A stretch of 64,000 bases of DNA from Thiopseudomonas denitrificans (GCF_002866065.1 NZ_LNJZ01000009.1:696813-760812); one strand, 5' to 3'. Numbered from the stretch's first letter, positions 45,489 to 56,365 are shown. Program-made: numbers and translations. Notes: a model not told the origin generated them from the sequence alone.

Positions 45489-45797
45489 ATGCAAATCACC
45501 ATTACCGGTCATCAGCTGGATATCACAGATGCCATGCGCGACTACGTGAACAACAAGTTCAACCGTCTGGAGCGCCACTTTGACAAGATCACCAGCATCC
45601 GCGTAACCATGGGTGTAGAAAAGATCAACCAGATCGTAGATGCCACCATCCTGATTGCCGGCGGTGACGTGGTTGCCCAGGCCGAACACGAAGACATGTA
45701 TGCCGCCATCGACCTGCTGGTCGACAAACTCGACCGCCAGCTGCTCAAGCACAAGGAAAAGCAGCTGGGTCGCCAGAAGGGTGCCGTTGAGCGCTAA
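45489..45797 (+). CDS. hpf: Ribosome hibernation promoting factor, short form
   Basis: A 102-residue HPF/YfiA protein beginning MQITITGHQLDITDAMRDYV. It binds the 30S subunit to form inactive 100S ribosomes in stationary phase. AAGGAGAG is 6 bp before the ATG; the open frame reaches far upstream through the palindromic element but without family features. It lies directly downstream of rpoN and 3 bp upstream of ptsN. Confidence 0.95.
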   Translation: MQITITGHQLDITDAMRDYVNNKFNRLERHFDKITSIRVTMGVEKINQIVDATILIAGGDVVAQAEHEDMYAAIDLLVDKLDRQLLKHKEKQLGRQKGAVER

Positions 45798-45800
45798 TCA

Positions 45801-46274
45801 ATGATACAACTCGAAAACATCCTGACCCCGGCACGCTCCCTCACGGGCGTGCCGGGAGGCAGCAAGAAAAGAGTACTGGAATCCATCGCCGCGCTGTTCG
45901 CCGCAGACCAGCCCGGCATTGACGACGGCTTGCTGTTCGACAGCCTGATTGCCCGTGAAAAGCTTGGTTCAACCGGCTTTGGCAACGGCATCGCCATTCC
46001 CCACTGCCGGTTGGCAGGCTGCACCGCCCCGCTGGGTGCCGTACTGCACCTGGACAGCCCGGTCGATTTTGACGCCATCGATGGCGCACCGGTCGACCTG
46101 CTGTTTGTCTTGCTGGTACCGGAAACCGCCACCGAGGACCACCTCGCCCTGCTACGCCAGATCGCCACCCTGTTCGCCAATGAACAGCTGCGTGAGCAGT
46201 TGCGCCGGGCGCCGGACAGCCAGGCGCTATACCAGGCCGTGCTGAAAGCCACCACCCGCCCCGGGAAGCCCTGA
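45801..46274 (+). CDS. ptsN: Nitrogen-regulatory PTS enzyme IIA
   Basis: A 157-residue EIIA-Ntr. The phosphorylated histidine is in GIAIPHCRL, and the N-terminal LENILTPARSL and VDLLFVLLVPE segments are typical. It receives phosphate from NPr (ptsO, 0.9 kb downstream) and regulates potassium, nitrogen and carbon functions by protein contact. Confidence 0.94.
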   Translation: MIQLENILTPARSLTGVPGGSKKRVLESIAALFAADQPGIDDGLLFDSLIAREKLGSTGFGNGIAIPHCRLAGCTAPLGAVLHLDSPVDFDAIDGAPVDLLFVLLVPETATEDHLALLRQIATLFANEQLREQLRRAPDSQALYQAVLKATTRPGKP

Positions 46275-46277
46275 CTC

Positions 46278-47150
46278 ATGCGTCTGGTCATTGTCAGCGG
46301 CCGTTCCGGTTCGGGCAAGAGTACTGCCCTGGCCGTACTGGAAGACAACGATTTCTACTGCATCGACAACCTGCCAGCCTCCCTGCTGCCCGACCTGGTG
46401 GATCGCACCCTGCTCTCGGCAGAGCTGGCACCGGCCCGCCTGGCCGTATCCATCGATGCCCGCAACCAGCCACAGCAGCTGGAGCAGATTCCCGCATTGC
46501 TGGCCCGGCTCAGGGAAAAACACATCCAGTTCGAGATTGTGTTTCTGGATGCCGACGACAACACCCTGCTCAAGCGTTTTTCCGAAACCCGCCGCCGGCA
46601 TCCGCTGACCAGCAGTGAACGTTCACTCTCCGAAGCGCTGGCGTACGAACGCGAACTGCTGCATCACCTGGCCTGTGCCGCAGACATCAACATCGATACC
46701 ACCCAGCTCAACCTGTACCAGTTGGGCGACCTGCTCAAGCAGCGGCTGCTGGACAAGCCTGCTTCCGGCACCGCGTTCCTGCTCAAGTCGTTCGGTTTCA
46801 AGCGCGGCCTGCCAATCGAGGCCGACTTCGTCCTTGACGTGCGCAACCTGCCCAATCCGTACTGGCAGGCAGAACTGCGCCCCTACAGCGGCCTTGAACA
46901 ACCGGTCATCGACTATCTGGACCAACAGGAAGACGTCCAGGAAATGTATACCGACATCCTGCATTATCTGCAAAAATGGCTGCCCCGGGTCGGTGCCAGC
47001 AACCGCGCCTATGTCACCATCGCCATTGGCTGTACCGGCGGACAACACCGTTCGGTCTACATGGTGGAACGTCTGGCTGCCGCCCTGCGCCCGACCATCG
47101 ACAACATCCAGGTGCGTCACCGCGACGCCAGGCCGCACGAACGCCCATGA
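46278..47150 (+). CDS. rapZ: RNase adapter RapZ
   Basis: A 290-residue P-loop protein: Walker [10 protein letters not shown] (residues 8-16), central [13 protein letters not shown] and DVRNLPNP, and C-terminal [20 protein letters not shown]. In enterobacteria RapZ guides RNase E to the GlmZ sRNA; in Pseudomonas the exact role is less defined. Overlaps ptsO by 4 bp. Confidence 0.94.
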   Translation: MRLVIVSGRSGSGKSTALAVLEDNDFYCIDNLPASLLPDLVDRTLLSAELAPARLAVSIDARNQPQQLEQIPALLARLREKHIQFEIVFLDADDNTLLKRFSETRRRHPLTSSERSLSEALAYERELLHHLACAADINIDTTQLNLYQLGDLLKQRLLDKPASGTAFLLKSFGFKRGLPIEADFVLDVRNLPNPYWQAELRPYSGLEQPVIDYLDQQEDVQEMYTDILHYLQKWLPRVGASNRAYVTIAIGCTGGQHRSVYMVERLAAALRPTIDNIQVRHRDARPHERP

Positions 47151-47443
47151 ACCGTCACAGTTGCACCTTGCTGATCAGCAACAAACGCGGCCTGCATGCC
47201 CGCGCCTCGGCCAGTCTGGCCAGTCTGGCGGCCTGCTTTCCTTGCGACATCGGCCTCGGCCCTTCCCCGGAACAGCTATGCAACGCCAAGAACATTCTTG
47301 AGGTGATGATGCTGGCCGCCAGCCCCGGTACCGAGCTGCATTTGTGTGCCGAAGGCGAACAGGCTGCCGAGGCTGTCAGCGCCCTGCAGCAGCTGGTCAA
47401 CGATCGCTTCAACGAAGACCAGGACTCCCCGACAAAACCCTGA
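47147..47443 (+). CDS. ptsO: Phosphocarrier protein NPr
   Basis: A 98-residue HPr-family protein. The active-site histidine is in [10 protein letters not shown], and the second conserved segment is [16 protein letters not shown]. It passes phosphate from PtsP to PtsN. ATGA overlap with rapZ. Its 3' end overlaps the convergent SRAP gene by 35 bp. Confidence 0.93.
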   Translation: MNRHSCTLLISNKRGLHARASASLASLAACFPCDIGLGPSPEQLCNAKNILEVMMLAASPGTELHLCAEGEQAAEAVSALQQLVNDRFNEDQDSPTKP

Positions 47444-48056
47444 TGCATTCCGGCCCGTCCTGCTGCGGATCATTGACCAGCGTGGACACCCGCCGCTCCT
47501 GCAATGCCGGCGCCGGCACTGCCAGTAATGCCAACACCCGCTCCCGCGGCGTGGCAGGGTCCAGCCAGACGTCAAGGTCCTCTGCGGCAATCAGCAAGGG
47601 CCGGCGCAGGTAGGCTGCAGGGCGGGTCAGCATGGCAACGCTGAAATACTCACGCCCTGCTGCCGGGTAGGCTTCCCACAGCGCCGCCATGTAAAAAAGT
47701 TTTTCCGGCCGGCTCAGCCAGTAAGGCTGCTTGCGTGTTCCGGCCTTGCCGCGCCATTCAAAAAAACCATTGGCCGGCAATACCGCACGGCGTTCTGCCA
47801 GCGCCGCGGCAAAAAAATCCTGTCCGGCCACGGTTTCGCTGCGGGCATGGTCCACCACATGGCTCAGGTCCCGCGACCAGTGCGGGGTAAAGCCCCACAA
47901 TGCCTGCCGCCACTGCCGGCCCGTGCCGCTGTCATGCAGCATCCAGACTTGCTGGCGCGGCGCAATATTCCAGCGCGGCACAAACTCCGGCGTCTGCCCG
48001 GGCAGCATGGCCTGCGCGGCCGCCGGCACCTGGTAAAAACTGTAACGACCACTCAT
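47409..48056 (-). CDS. SRAP-family (YedK/HMCES-like) protein lacking catalytic Cys2
   Basis: A 215-residue SRAP-domain protein recognised by PRWNIAPRQQVW, ARSETVAGQDFFAAALAERRAVLPANGFFEW and LWEAYP. Canonical members begin Met-Cys-Gly-Arg; the cysteine becomes the N-terminal residue and traps abasic sites in single-stranded DNA. Here the start reads MSGRYSFY, with serine in place of cysteine, although the codon before the ATG is TGC. The conserved histidine of the HDR(R/M)P motif is also replaced (AAYLRRPLL), while the catalytic glutamate of FFEW is present. So covalent abasic-site crosslinking is doubtful. Convergent with ptsO and overlapping it by 35 bp. Confidence 0.8.
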   Translation of the reverse strand: MSGRYSFYQVPAAAQAMLPGQTPEFVPRWNIAPRQQVWMLHDSGTGRQWRQALWGFTPHWSRDLSHVVDHARSETVAGQDFFAAALAERRAVLPANGFFEWRGKAGTRKQPYWLSRPEKLFYMAALWEAYPAAGREYFSVAMLTRPAAYLRRPLLIAAEDLDVWLDPATPRERVLALLAVPAPALQERRVSTLVNDPQQDGPECIRVLSGSPGLR

Positions 48057-48228
48057 GCAAAACTCCCCCGAGCGCACTGCCGGCAACCGGGCCGGCCATC
48101 CTTCCCGGCAGGGCCAGCCATAACCAGCAGTCATGCCTGCAGGCCCACTGCCCCACCGGCAACAAACGGCGTATAATACCGCATTTATTCTTGCCGGCTG
48201 CCCCGCGCAGCATGAAACAGAGAGACTC

Positions 48229-49386
48229 ATGGGCCCATTCGACAATATCCGTCCCTATCACGATCACGAAGTGGCAGCTGTCCTGCAGCGTCTCTGTGCA
48301 GACCCGGACTTTCTCAATGTCATTCTGCGCTACCGTTATCCGGCCCTGGCCGGCAGCCTGGGCTGGTTGCTGCGCCCGCTGGTGGCCTGGCGCATGCGCA
48401 AGGAGGCGGCCGGCATCCGCAACATTGCCGACCTGCAGGCCCGGGTCGCGCCCTATGTCGAGCATTCGGTAAAAAAGGCCACCGACGGCATCAGTTTTTC
48501 CGGCATCGACAATCTCGACCCCAATGGCGTACACCTGTACCTGGCCAACCACCGGGACATCGTCATGGACCCGGCCTACGTCAACTACGCCCTGTTCCAG
48601 GCCGGCATCCCGACACCGCGCCTGGCCATTGGCGACAACCTGCTGCAAAAACCCTTTGTCAGCGACCTGATGCGCCTGAACAAGAGCTTCATCGTGCCAC
48701 GCTCGGTGACCGGGCGTCGGGAAAAGATCGACGCCTTCCAGCAGCTGTCCGGCTATATCAACCACTCCCTGCTGGAGGAGCACAGCTCCATCTGGATTGC
48801 CCAGGCCGAAGGCCGTGCCAAGGATGGTGACGACCGTACCGACAGCGCCATCCTGAAAATGCTGCACATGTCCCAGCGCCAGCTGGACTTCGTACCGGCC
48901 GTGGCCCGGCTGAACCTGACACCGGTCGCCATCAGCTACGAATACGACCCCTGCGATCTGGACAAGGCCCGCGAACTCTATATCCGCGCCACCACCGGCA
49001 GCTATGAGAAGCAGCCCGGCGAAGACGACGCCAGCATCGCCAAGGGCATCACCGGTTACAAGGGCCGCGTACATGTGCATTTTGCCGCACCGGTCACCTC
49101 CGGTTTTGCCGACGCCCGCGAGCTGGCCAGCCAGATCGACGGCATCATCTGGCATGACTACCGCCTGTTCCCGGTCAACTATCTGGCCTGGCACGACTGG
49201 AACGAACGCGACACCGGCCTGGTCGTGCCTGCCCCCGCCGAGGTCTTCAGTGCGGCCGAAGTCGACGCTGCCCGCGCCGTCTGGCAACAGCGCCTGGCAC
49301 AATGTCCGGAACCACAGCGCCCGTTTCTGGTCATGCAGTATGCCAACCCGCTGCAAAACCAATACCGCAGCCTGGCTGCCCACTAG
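48229..49386 (+). CDS. PlsC-like glycerol acyltransferase
   Basis: A 385-residue protein with an acyltransferase core: NHRDIVMDP (H-x4-D motif), [29 protein letters not shown] and [14 protein letters not shown] (variant of the substrate-binding EG-R motif). It resembles 1-acyl-sn-glycerol-3-phosphate acyltransferases, but its length and C-terminal extension fit a distinct Pseudomonas subfamily. Substrate unverified. ATG at 48229 is chosen because the upstream frame overlaps the divergent SRAP promoter region. Confidence 0.8.
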   Translation: MGPFDNIRPYHDHEVAAVLQRLCADPDFLNVILRYRYPALAGSLGWLLRPLVAWRMRKEAAGIRNIADLQARVAPYVEHSVKKATDGISFSGIDNLDPNGVHLYLANHRDIVMDPAYVNYALFQAGIPTPRLAIGDNLLQKPFVSDLMRLNKSFIVPRSVTGRREKIDAFQQLSGYINHSLLEEHSSIWIAQAEGRAKDGDDRTDSAILKMLHMSQRQLDFVPAVARLNLTPVAISYEYDPCDLDKARELYIRATTGSYEKQPGEDDASIAKGITGYKGRVHVHFAAPVTSGFADARELASQIDGIIWHDYRLFPVNYLAWHDWNERDTGLVVPAPAEVFSAAEVDAARAVWQQRLAQCPEPQRPFLVMQYANPLQNQYRSLAAH

Positions 49387-49403
49387 TTCCCGCAGGTTTT
49401 CCG

Positions 49404-50282
49404 ATGTCCTGGTTACAAGTCCGCCTTGCTGTCACCCCTGCCAACGCCGCCCGGCACGAAGACCGCCTGCTGTCCATGGGCGCGGTTTCGGTCACCTTCA
49501 TGGATGCCGAAGACCAGCCGATCTACGAACCCGATCTGGGCACCACTCCACTGTGGAGCAAAACCCACCTGCTGGGCCTGTTCGATGACAGCCAGGACAG
49601 CCAGGCGCTGGAGCAGCAACTGCTGCTGTCCTTCACCGGCGAACTGCCCGAATTTTCCGTCGAGGAACTGCCCGAACAGGACTGGGAGCGCAGCTGGATG
49701 GATGACTTCCAGCCGATGCAGTTCGGCCGCCGCCTGTGGGTGGTGCCAAGCTGGCACAGCGCCCCCCAGCCGGATGCCGTGAACATGCTGCTCGACCCGG
49801 GGCTGGCCTTTGGTACCGGCACCCACCCGACCACCGCCCTGTGCCTGGAATGGCTAGACGGCCAGCAACTGCAAGGCTGCAACGTGCTGGATTTCGGTTG
49901 CGGCTCGGGCATTCTGGCGATTGCCGCCCTGCTGCTGGGTGCCGGGCACGCCACCTGTACCGATATTGATGTCCAGGCGCTGGAAGCCACTGCCGACAAC
50001 GCCGGCCGCAATGCCATTGAAGCCTCGCGTTTCAGCCTCTGTTTGCCACCCGAACTGCCCGCACGACAATACGATATGGTACTGGCCAATATTCTGGCCG
50101 GTCCGCTGGTCGAGCTGGCACCACAGCTGGCCGGACACTGCCGTCCGGGCGGCCGCCTGGTGTTGTCCGGCATTCTGGCCGAACAGGCCGAAGAGGTCAG
50201 GCAGGCATATCACGAGCACTTCACCCTTGATCCAACGCATACGCTGGACGGCTGGGTACGCATCAGCGGTGTGCGCCGTTAG
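49404..50282 (+). CDS. prmA: Ribosomal protein L11 methyltransferase
   Basis: A 292-residue AdoMet methyltransferase with an N-terminal substrate-recognition domain and a Rossmann domain whose motif I is [35 protein letters not shown] and [15 protein letters not shown] are PrmA signatures. It trimethylates L11 lysines and its amino terminus. The start at 49404 fits [10 protein letters not shown]; a frame upstream overlaps the acyltransferase. Confidence 0.95.
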   Translation: MSWLQVRLAVTPANAARHEDRLLSMGAVSVTFMDAEDQPIYEPDLGTTPLWSKTHLLGLFDDSQDSQALEQQLLLSFTGELPEFSVEELPEQDWERSWMDDFQPMQFGRRLWVVPSWHSAPQPDAVNMLLDPGLAFGTGTHPTTALCLEWLDGQQLQGCNVLDFGCGSGILAIAALLLGAGHATCTDIDVQALEATADNAGRNAIEASRFSLCLPPELPARQYDMVLANILAGPLVELAPQLAGHCRPGGRLVLSGILAEQAEEVRQAYHEHFTLDPTHTLDGWVRISGVRR

Positions 50283-50288
50283 ACCATC

Positions 50289-51356
50289 ATGAGCAAGACT
50301 TTCCTGACCCAGTGCCCGCACTGCCGTACCCGCTTCCGGGTCAACAGCCAGCAGCTGTTTGCCGCCCAGGGCGCGGTACGCTGCGGCTCGTGCATGCAGG
50401 TATTCAATGCCCGCCTGTTTCTTGAACAGGACCCGGAAGCCCGGCCGGATGCCGTCACGCACCCGGACAGGCATGAACCGGCTTCGCCAGCGCACAGCCT
50501 CGACTCGCTGCAGATCCATGACGACATGGACATTGATCTGGATAGCCCGGATTTCGAGCAGGAGCTGGCACGTCTGGCCCGCCAGGAAGCACAGGATGAT
50601 TTGCACGACGCCGCACTGTCGACCCATGCCAGCCTCGCCTACCCGGAACAGAACCAGTTGCCGGTGCGCTACGAGTCTGTCACTGCGTGGGAGTATGACG
50701 AGGACGGCAGCGACAACGAGCCGCCACTCTACCCAGAAGGCCTGGCAGCCAGCCGGGATGACGACGAGGACTTGCCTGCCGGACATGACGACAAGCGCCG
50801 CGAGCCGGCAATCAGCACGGATGACTTCGACGCCATTGATGACGGGCCGCTCCTGCTCGAGTGGCAACCCAAGCGTCGCCGTGCCACCTGGCTGTGGTCC
50901 CTGCTCAGCCTGCTGGCAGCGCTGGGGCTGGCGGCGCAGTATGTCCACTACAATACCGAACAGCTGGCCCGCCAGCCTGCCACCCGCCCCTGGGTGGAGG
51001 CGGCCTGCAGCGTGCTCGGTTGCAGGTTGCCCGGACGGGTCGATGTCGACCAGATCACCAGCAGCAACCTGGTGGTACGCCCGCATGCGGAATTTGCCAA
51101 TGCCCTGAGCGTCGACGCCATCATTTACAACCGCGCCGCCTTCGCCCAGCCTTTTCCGTTGTTACAGCTCAACTTCATGGATGACAGCCAGCAGGTACTG
51201 GCCAGCCGCAATTTCAGCCCGCAGGAATATCTCGGCGGCGAGCTGGCCGGGCGCAGCAGCATGCCGGCCCAAACGCCCATCCGCATCGCCCTGGACGTGC
51301 TGGTACCGGATGCACGTGCCACCGGTTACAACCTGAGATTCCTCTCGCCGGAATAA
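50289..51356 (+). CDS. Zinc-ribbon DUF3426 membrane protein
   Basis: A 355-residue protein. N-terminal zinc ribbon: C9-P-H-C12 and C32-x2-C35 (MJ0042-type, LTQCPHCRTRFRV and VRCGSCMQVFNA). A long acidic low-complexity linker (about 50-190) precedes one membrane helix (about 204-222) and a C-terminal DUF3426 domain (about 240-355). Commonly located next to prmA in Pseudomonas; function unknown. Confidence 0.88.
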   Translation: MSKTFLTQCPHCRTRFRVNSQQLFAAQGAVRCGSCMQVFNARLFLEQDPEARPDAVTHPDRHEPASPAHSLDSLQIHDDMDIDLDSPDFEQELARLARQEAQDDLHDAALSTHASLAYPEQNQLPVRYESVTAWEYDEDGSDNEPPLYPEGLAASRDDDEDLPAGHDDKRREPAISTDDFDAIDDGPLLLEWQPKRRRATWLWSLLSLLAALGLAAQYVHYNTEQLARQPATRPWVEAACSVLGCRLPGRVDVDQITSSNLVVRPHAEFANALSVDAIIYNRAAFAQPFPLLQLNFMDDSQQVLASRNFSPQEYLGGELAGRSSMPAQTPIRIALDVLVPDARATGYNLRFLSPE

Positions 51357-51392
51357 ACCGGCAGCAACAAACCGGTTCGTTTCACAACGCGG

Positions 51393-52199
51393 CTACTTCA
51401 CCAGCAGCACATCACAGGGCGGGTGTTCCAGAAAGTGCTGGGCCAGACTGCCCAGCAGCGCATCGGCCAGTACGCCTCGCCCGTGCTTGCCCAGCGCCAG
51501 CAGCTGTGGTCGCTGTCCGGCAATCACCTTTGCCAGGCAATCATGCAGCTCGCCATACAGCAGCTCCTGGCTGATCCGCGCCCCATGTTCCGGCATTTTT
51601 GCCTGCTCGTCGGCTACCAGCTGGGCAAACAGCTCTGCCTGCCACTCGTGCTCGTCGGTGCTGCAGCCATGCACCTGCGCCTGTTCCAGCACATGCACCG
51701 CATGGATGCGGGCATCCGCCGCCAGCAGTGACCGGGTGCGATGCAGGGCATTGCAGGCACACAACGAAAAGTCCATTGGCACCAATGCCTGCCGGTAAGG
51801 CTCCAGCCCCTCGTCAACCACCAGCAACACCGCTGCCGTACTGCGCTGCAGTACCCGCTCCAGGGTGGTGCCGGAAAAATACAACCGTGACTCCTGGTGG
51901 TGGTCGCCCATCACCAGCAGGTCGACACTGCGCGCCTTCTGTTGTGCCACCAGCGTTTGTACCGGACGACCGGTGACAATCACCAGTTCCGCAGCCGGCA
52001 AGCCAAGCTGCTCCAGCTGCCCGCCGATCAGTTGACGTGCCGCTTCGCGGTTGTGCTCCAGCACCTGCTTTGGCAAGTGTTCTTCCTGTACATGCAACAC
52101 TGTCAGCCGCGCTCCGTGCTGCACGGCCAGCAGCGCTGCCCGTTGCAGGGCCAGCCAGGCATGACCACTCAGGTCATGCGCCACCATGATGTGCTGCAT
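51393..52199 (-). CDS. Universal stress protein, two UspA domains
   Basis: A 268-residue tandem UspA protein: domain 1 about 1-135 (MQHIMVAHDLSGHAWLALQRA, GDHHQESRLYFSGTTLERVLQRSTAAVLLV) and domain 2 about 142-268 (VPMDFSLCACNALHRTRSL, LGKHGRGVLADALLGSLAQHFLEHPPCDVLLV). The G-x2-G-x9-G(S/T) ATP motif is partly kept. Resembles UspE-type proteins. It starts 1 bp after the metY stop, so co-transcription is likely. Confidence 0.9.
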   Translation of the reverse strand: MQHIMVAHDLSGHAWLALQRAALLAVQHGARLTVLHVQEEHLPKQVLEHNREAARQLIGGQLEQLGLPAAELVIVTGRPVQTLVAQQKARSVDLLVMGDHHQESRLYFSGTTLERVLQRSTAAVLLVVDEGLEPYRQALVPMDFSLCACNALHRTRSLLAADARIHAVHVLEQAQVHGCSTDEHEWQAELFAQLVADEQAKMPEHGARISQELLYGELHDCLAKVIAGQRPQLLALGKHGRGVLADALLGSLAQHFLEHPPCDVLLVK

Positions 52200-52200
52200 G

Positions 52201-53475
52201 TTATCTGGCCGCGTCCAGCGCCTGGCCCAGATCGGCCAGAATGTCGTCGATATGCTCGATACCGATCGACAGGCGCACCAGATCCTGACTAACGCCGGCC
52301 CTGGCCGCCTCTTCCACCGACAGCTGGCGGTGGGTGGTGCTGGCCGGGTGACAGGCCAGGGTCTTGGCATCGCCGATGTTGACCAGACGGTAGATCATCT
52401 GCAGCGCATCAATGAAGCGTGCGCCGGCTTGCTCGCCCCCCTTGATGCCGAAGCTGAGGATCGCCGACGGTTTGCCGCCGTAGTACTTTTGCGCCAGCGC
52501 GTGTTCGGCATGGTCCGGCAAACCGGCATAGTTGACCCACTCCACCATGGGGTGGGCAGCCAGGTATTCGGCAACCTTCTGTGCGTTGTCACAATGACGT
52601 TCCATGCGCAGCGACAGGGTTTCCATGCCCTGCATGATGAGGAAGGCATTGAACGGCGACAGTGCCGCACCCATGTTGCGCAGCGGCACCACCCGGCAGC
52701 GGCCGATGAAGGCGGCCGGACCAAAGGCCTCGGTATAGACCACGCCGTGGTAGGACACATCCGGGGTATTGAGCAGCGGGAAACGCTCTTTATTCTCCGC
52801 CCAGGGGAACTTGCCGGAATCGACAATGGCACCGGCAATGGTGGTGCCGTGGCCGCCGATGTACTTGGTCAGGGCATGCACGACAATGTCGGCACCATGC
52901 TCGATCGGACGGCACAGTGCCGGCGACGCCACCGTATTGTCGACAATCAGCGGCACGCCATGGCGATGCGCGGCTGCAGCCAGCGCCTCGATATCCACCA
53001 GCGCACAGGACGGATTGCCGATGCTCTCACAGAACACCGCCTTGGTGCGCCCGTCGATCAGTGCTTCCAGGCCGGCAATGTCATCGTGGTCGGCAAAGCG
53101 TACCTCGATGCCCTGGCGCGGCAGGGTATGGGCAAACAGGTTATAAGTACCACCATACAGTTTGGACACGGAAACGATATTGTCGCCCACCTCGGCAATC
53201 GCCTGGATGCTCATGGTGATCGCTGCCATGCCGGACGCCACTGCCAGTGCCGCCACGCCGCCTTCCAGCGCGGCAATGCGCTGTTCCAGCACATCGTTGG
53301 TCGGATTCATGATGCGGGTATAGATGTTGCCCGCCACCTTGAGGTCGAACAGATCAGCGCCATGCTGCGTATCATCAAACGTGTAGGAGGTGGTCTGGTA
53401 GATCGGTACCGCGGCAGATTTGGTGGTCGGGTCGGACTTGTAACCGGCGTGAATGGCAAGGGTTTCCAGCTTCAT
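52201..53475 (-). CDS. metY: O-acetylhomoserine sulfhydrylase
   Basis: A 424-residue Cys/Met-metabolism PLP enzyme. The Schiff-base lysine is in [42 protein letters not shown] sequence ([12 protein letters not shown]) and [12 protein letters not shown] are family landmarks. It makes homocysteine from O-acetylhomoserine and sulphide. The ATG at 53475 begins [12 protein letters not shown]; an upstream frame overlaps the hemH region. Confidence 0.93.
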   Translation of the reverse strand: MKLETLAIHAGYKSDPTTKSAAVPIYQTTSYTFDDTQHGADLFDLKVAGNIYTRIMNPTNDVLEQRIAALEGGVAALAVASGMAAITMSIQAIAEVGDNIVSVSKLYGGTYNLFAHTLPRQGIEVRFADHDDIAGLEALIDGRTKAVFCESIGNPSCALVDIEALAAAAHRHGVPLIVDNTVASPALCRPIEHGADIVVHALTKYIGGHGTTIAGAIVDSGKFPWAENKERFPLLNTPDVSYHGVVYTEAFGPAAFIGRCRVVPLRNMGAALSPFNAFLIMQGMETLSLRMERHCDNAQKVAEYLAAHPMVEWVNYAGLPDHAEHALAQKYYGGKPSAILSFGIKGGEQAGARFIDALQMIYRLVNIGDAKTLACHPASTTHRQLSVEEAARAGVSQDLVRLSIGIEHIDDILADLGQALDAAR

Positions 53476-53629
53476 GACGTTCCTCTGTGCAGACGATATG
53501 AAAATTCCGCCAAGCATGCCGGCGCTGGCCCCCGCGGTCAAGCATGTCGGCCGGCAAGCTCGCACTCCGCCGCGCGGGGCTTTACAATGGCCGCTTTATT
53601 TCAATCGCCAGGCCAACCAAGGGTTATCT

Positions 53630-54652
53630 ATGCACGATCAGGGCTTGTTGTTAGTCAATCTCGGCTCTCCACTCTCTACAGAAGTGGCCGATGTACGTCA
53701 GTATCTCAACCAGTTTCTCATGGACCCTCACGTTGTCGACCTGCCCTGGCCATTGCGCCGCCTGCTGGTCAGCCTGATCCTGCTGCGCCGGCCAGCCGAG
53801 TCAGCCGAAGCCTACAAGCTGGTATGGCAGCCGGAAGGTTCACCCCTGGTGGTGATCAGTGAGCGCCTGCGTGACGAGGTGCGCAAGCTGTGGTCCCACG
53901 GCCCGGTCGAGCTGGGCATGCGCTATGCCCAGCCATCAATCGAAAGCGCCCTGCTGCGCCTGGCGGAACAAAACGTCAAATCCGTGGTGCTGGCACCGCT
54001 GTATCCGCAGTTTGCCGAAAGCACCACCACCACTGCCATCGAAGAAGCCGAACGTATCGTCAACAAGCACAAGCTGACACTGGAGCTGCGCACCCTGCCG
54101 GCATTTTACGAAGACGAAAGCTATATCCACGCCTTGGTGGCCAGTGCCCGGCCCGATCTGGAGCAGGACTTCGACCACCTCCTGCTCAGCTTTCACGGCT
54201 TGCCGGAGCGCCACCTGACCAAGCTGGACCCGACCGGCAATCACTGCCTGCAAAGCGCGGACTGCTGCCAGACTGCCTCCGACGAGGTGCTCGCCGGCTG
54301 TTACCGCGCCCAGTGCCTGCGTACTGCCGAGCGCTTTGCCAGTGCGGCGCAGCTGCAGCCACAGCAATGGTCGGTGTCTTTCCAGTCCCGACTGGGGCGG
54401 GCCAAGTGGATCGAGCCCTACACCGAAGAGCAACTGGAAGAGCTGGCCGGCCAGGGCGTCAAAAAGCTGCTGGTGATGTCACCAGCCTTTGTTGCCGACT
54501 GCATCGAAACCCTGGAAGAGCTGGCCATTCGTGGCCGCGAGCAATTCATCGCTGCCGGCGGCGAGGACCTGCACCTGATCCCCTGCCTGAACGACCACCC
54601 GGAATGGGCCGCCGCCCTGGTCCGCCTGTGTGAAGCACGCCGGAGCAGTTAA
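53630..54652 (+). CDS. hemH: Ferrochelatase
   Basis: A 340-residue ferrochelatase, final step of haem synthesis, inserting ferrous iron into protoporphyrin IX. Family landmarks are [47 protein letters not shown] (catalytic histidine), [17 protein letters not shown] and [14 protein letters not shown]. The start at 53630 matches LLLVNLGSP spacing; longer frame not supported. Divergent from metY. Confidence 0.95.
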   Translation: MHDQGLLLVNLGSPLSTEVADVRQYLNQFLMDPHVVDLPWPLRRLLVSLILLRRPAESAEAYKLVWQPEGSPLVVISERLRDEVRKLWSHGPVELGMRYAQPSIESALLRLAEQNVKSVVLAPLYPQFAESTTTTAIEEAERIVNKHKLTLELRTLPAFYEDESYIHALVASARPDLEQDFDHLLLSFHGLPERHLTKLDPTGNHCLQSADCCQTASDEVLAGCYRAQCLRTAERFASAAQLQPQQWSVSFQSRLGRAKWIEPYTEEQLEELAGQGVKKLLVMSPAFVADCIETLEELAIRGREQFIAAGGEDLHLIPCLNDHPEWAAALVRLCEARRSS

Positions 54653-54674
54653 GACCTGTTGCAACGCCGCACCC

Positions 54675-54753
54675 TGTAGGTGCGAATTCATTCGCACATG
54701 CTCTTCTACAGCCCGGCAGCGCCAGGCTTGTTCGAATAAATTCGAACCTGCAC
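54675..54753. repeat. REP cluster between hemH and phoH
   Basis: TGTAGGTGCGAATTCATTCG palindrome at 54675, an imperfect GCCCGGCAGCGCCAGGC at 54711, and TTCGAATAAATTCGAA at 54730. Same family as at 34661, 58955 and 61062. Confidence 0.8.
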
Positions 54754-54892
54754 ACAACAGGCCTTTTTCCGCGTAGCAGATGACCGGGCAGCGGCCTTTT
54801 CCCCGCAATTTCAGCGCATGCAATGCTTGCGCTTTATTACCGCGCGGTTATCCTAGGCATATTCCCCTTTCGAGACGAGGCTATTCCCCCTC

Positions 54893-55894
54893 TTGGACAG
54901 TACGACATCGATTCATCGCTTTGCCCTGGACGGCTTTGAGGCCGCCCGCTTTGCCAACATGTGCGGCCAGTATGACGAGCATCTGCGCCTGATCGAGCGC
55001 CAGCTACACGTGACCATCCGCAATCGTGGCGAGCAGTTCGAGCTGTTGGGCGAGGATGATGCCACCCGCAAGGCGGAAATCTTCCTGCGCAACCTGTACC
55101 GCGAAGCCAAACTGCGTGATCTCGGCCCTGATGACGTACACCTGCTGCTTCAGGAAGCCGGCATGCAGCAACAGGTCATGCCCGCCGCCGCAGAAGCAGC
55201 CGACAACAGCGTCACCCTGCGTACCCGTAAAAAGACCATCCGTCCGCGCGGCCGCAACCAGCAGGGTTACGTACGCTCGATCAGGCAGCATGACATCAAC
55301 TTCGGCGTCGGCCCGGCCGGTACCGGCAAGACCTACCTGGCCGTTGCCTGTGCCGTCGATGCCCTTGAGCGCGGCGATATCGAACGCATCCTGCTGGTAC
55401 GTCCGGCGGTCGAGGCCGGTGAAAAACTCGGTTTCCTGCCCGGCGACCTGAGCCAGAAAATCGACCCCTATCTGCGCCCGCTCTACGATGCCCTCTACGA
55501 GATGCTCGGTACCGACTACGTCAACCGGCTGATCGAACGCCAGATCATCGAGGTGGCCCCGTTGGCCTACATGCGCGGCCGCACCCTGAGCAACAGCTTC
55601 ATCATTCTCGACGAAAGCCAGAACACCACCCGTGCGCAGATGAAAATGTTCCTGACGCGCATCGGCTTTGGCTCCACCGCAGTGATTACCGGCGACATCA
55701 CCCAGATCGACCTGCCGCGCGGCAGCCAGTCCGGTCTCAAGCACGTGCTGCATGTGCTGAAAGACGTCAAAGGGCTAGGCTTCACCTTCTTCGACTCCAC
55801 CGACGTGGTGCGTCACCCGCTGGTCCAGCTGATTGTCGAAGCCTACGACGCCTTCGATGAACAGGAAACACAGGCGGCCCGTGATGAAGCTTGA
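54893..55894 (+). CDS. ybeZ: PhoH-like ATPase YbeZ
   Basis: A 333-residue PhoH-family P-loop protein with Walker [14 protein letters not shown] and Walker [12 protein letters not shown]. It belongs to the ybeZ-ybeY-corC-lnt cluster tied to ribosome/rRNA maturation. The start is TTG at 54893; the preceding homologous N-terminal segment ([26 protein letters not shown]) supports it over an ATG at 54959. Overlaps ybeY by 11 bp. Confidence 0.93.
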   Translation: MDSTTSIHRFALDGFEAARFANMCGQYDEHLRLIERQLHVTIRNRGEQFELLGEDDATRKAEIFLRNLYREAKLRDLGPDDVHLLLQEAGMQQQVMPAAAEAADNSVTLRTRKKTIRPRGRNQQGYVRSIRQHDINFGVGPAGTGKTYLAVACAVDALERGDIERILLVRPAVEAGEKLGFLPGDLSQKIDPYLRPLYDALYEMLGTDYVNRLIERQIIEVAPLAYMRGRTLSNSFIILDESQNTTRAQMKMFLTRIGFGSTAVITGDITQIDLPRGSQSGLKHVLHVLKDVKGLGFTFFDSTDVVRHPLVQLIVEAYDAFDEQETQAARDEA

Positions 55895-56365
55895 GCTTGA
55901 CCTGCAGCTGGCCAGCAGCGCCGGCGCCCTGCCCGGACAGGCCGACTTCGAACGCTGGTGCCGCACCGCCCTGTCGACACGACGTGACACTGCCGAGCTG
56001 ACCATCCGCGTGGTCGACGAAGACGAGGGCCGCGAACTCAACCGCGACTGGCGCGGCAAGGACTACGCCACCAACGTGCTGTCTTTTGTCGCCGACATAC
56101 CGCCGGGCATCCTCGACATTCCCCTGCTGGGTGATCTGGTCATCTGCGCCCCGGTGGTGGCTCGCGAAGCCGCCGAACAGGCAAGACCAGCGACGCCCAC
56201 TGGGCCCATCTGGTGATCCACGGCTGCCTGCACCTGCTCGGCTTTGACCATATCGAGGATGACGAAGCCGAAACCATGGAAGCTCTTGAGCGCCAGTTGC
56301 TGGCCAGCCTGGGCTACCCCGACCCCTATGCCGATCACGAACGGACGGAACTGCATACACCATGA
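55884..56365 (+). pseudogene. ybeY: Endoribonuclease YbeY, frameshifted
   Basis: The first 99 codons give a normal YbeY N-terminal half ([43 protein letters not shown]). After EQ the frame changes near 56181 and stops at 56216 with [10 protein letters not shown]. In the +1 frame, starting at AAGACCAGCG, the expected [40 protein letters not shown] continues to the TGA at 56363-56365, overlapping corC. A single missing G in CAGGGCAAG would restore the gene. The catalytic H-x3-H-x5-H zinc motif lies after the break and is therefore lost. YbeY matures 16S rRNA and is nearly essential, so an assembly error is a real possibility. Confidence 0.85.

Noticed and set aside
52186..53862. 558-codon open frame opposite metY
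   Set aside because: Shadow frame of the metY gene; no independent start signals or domains.
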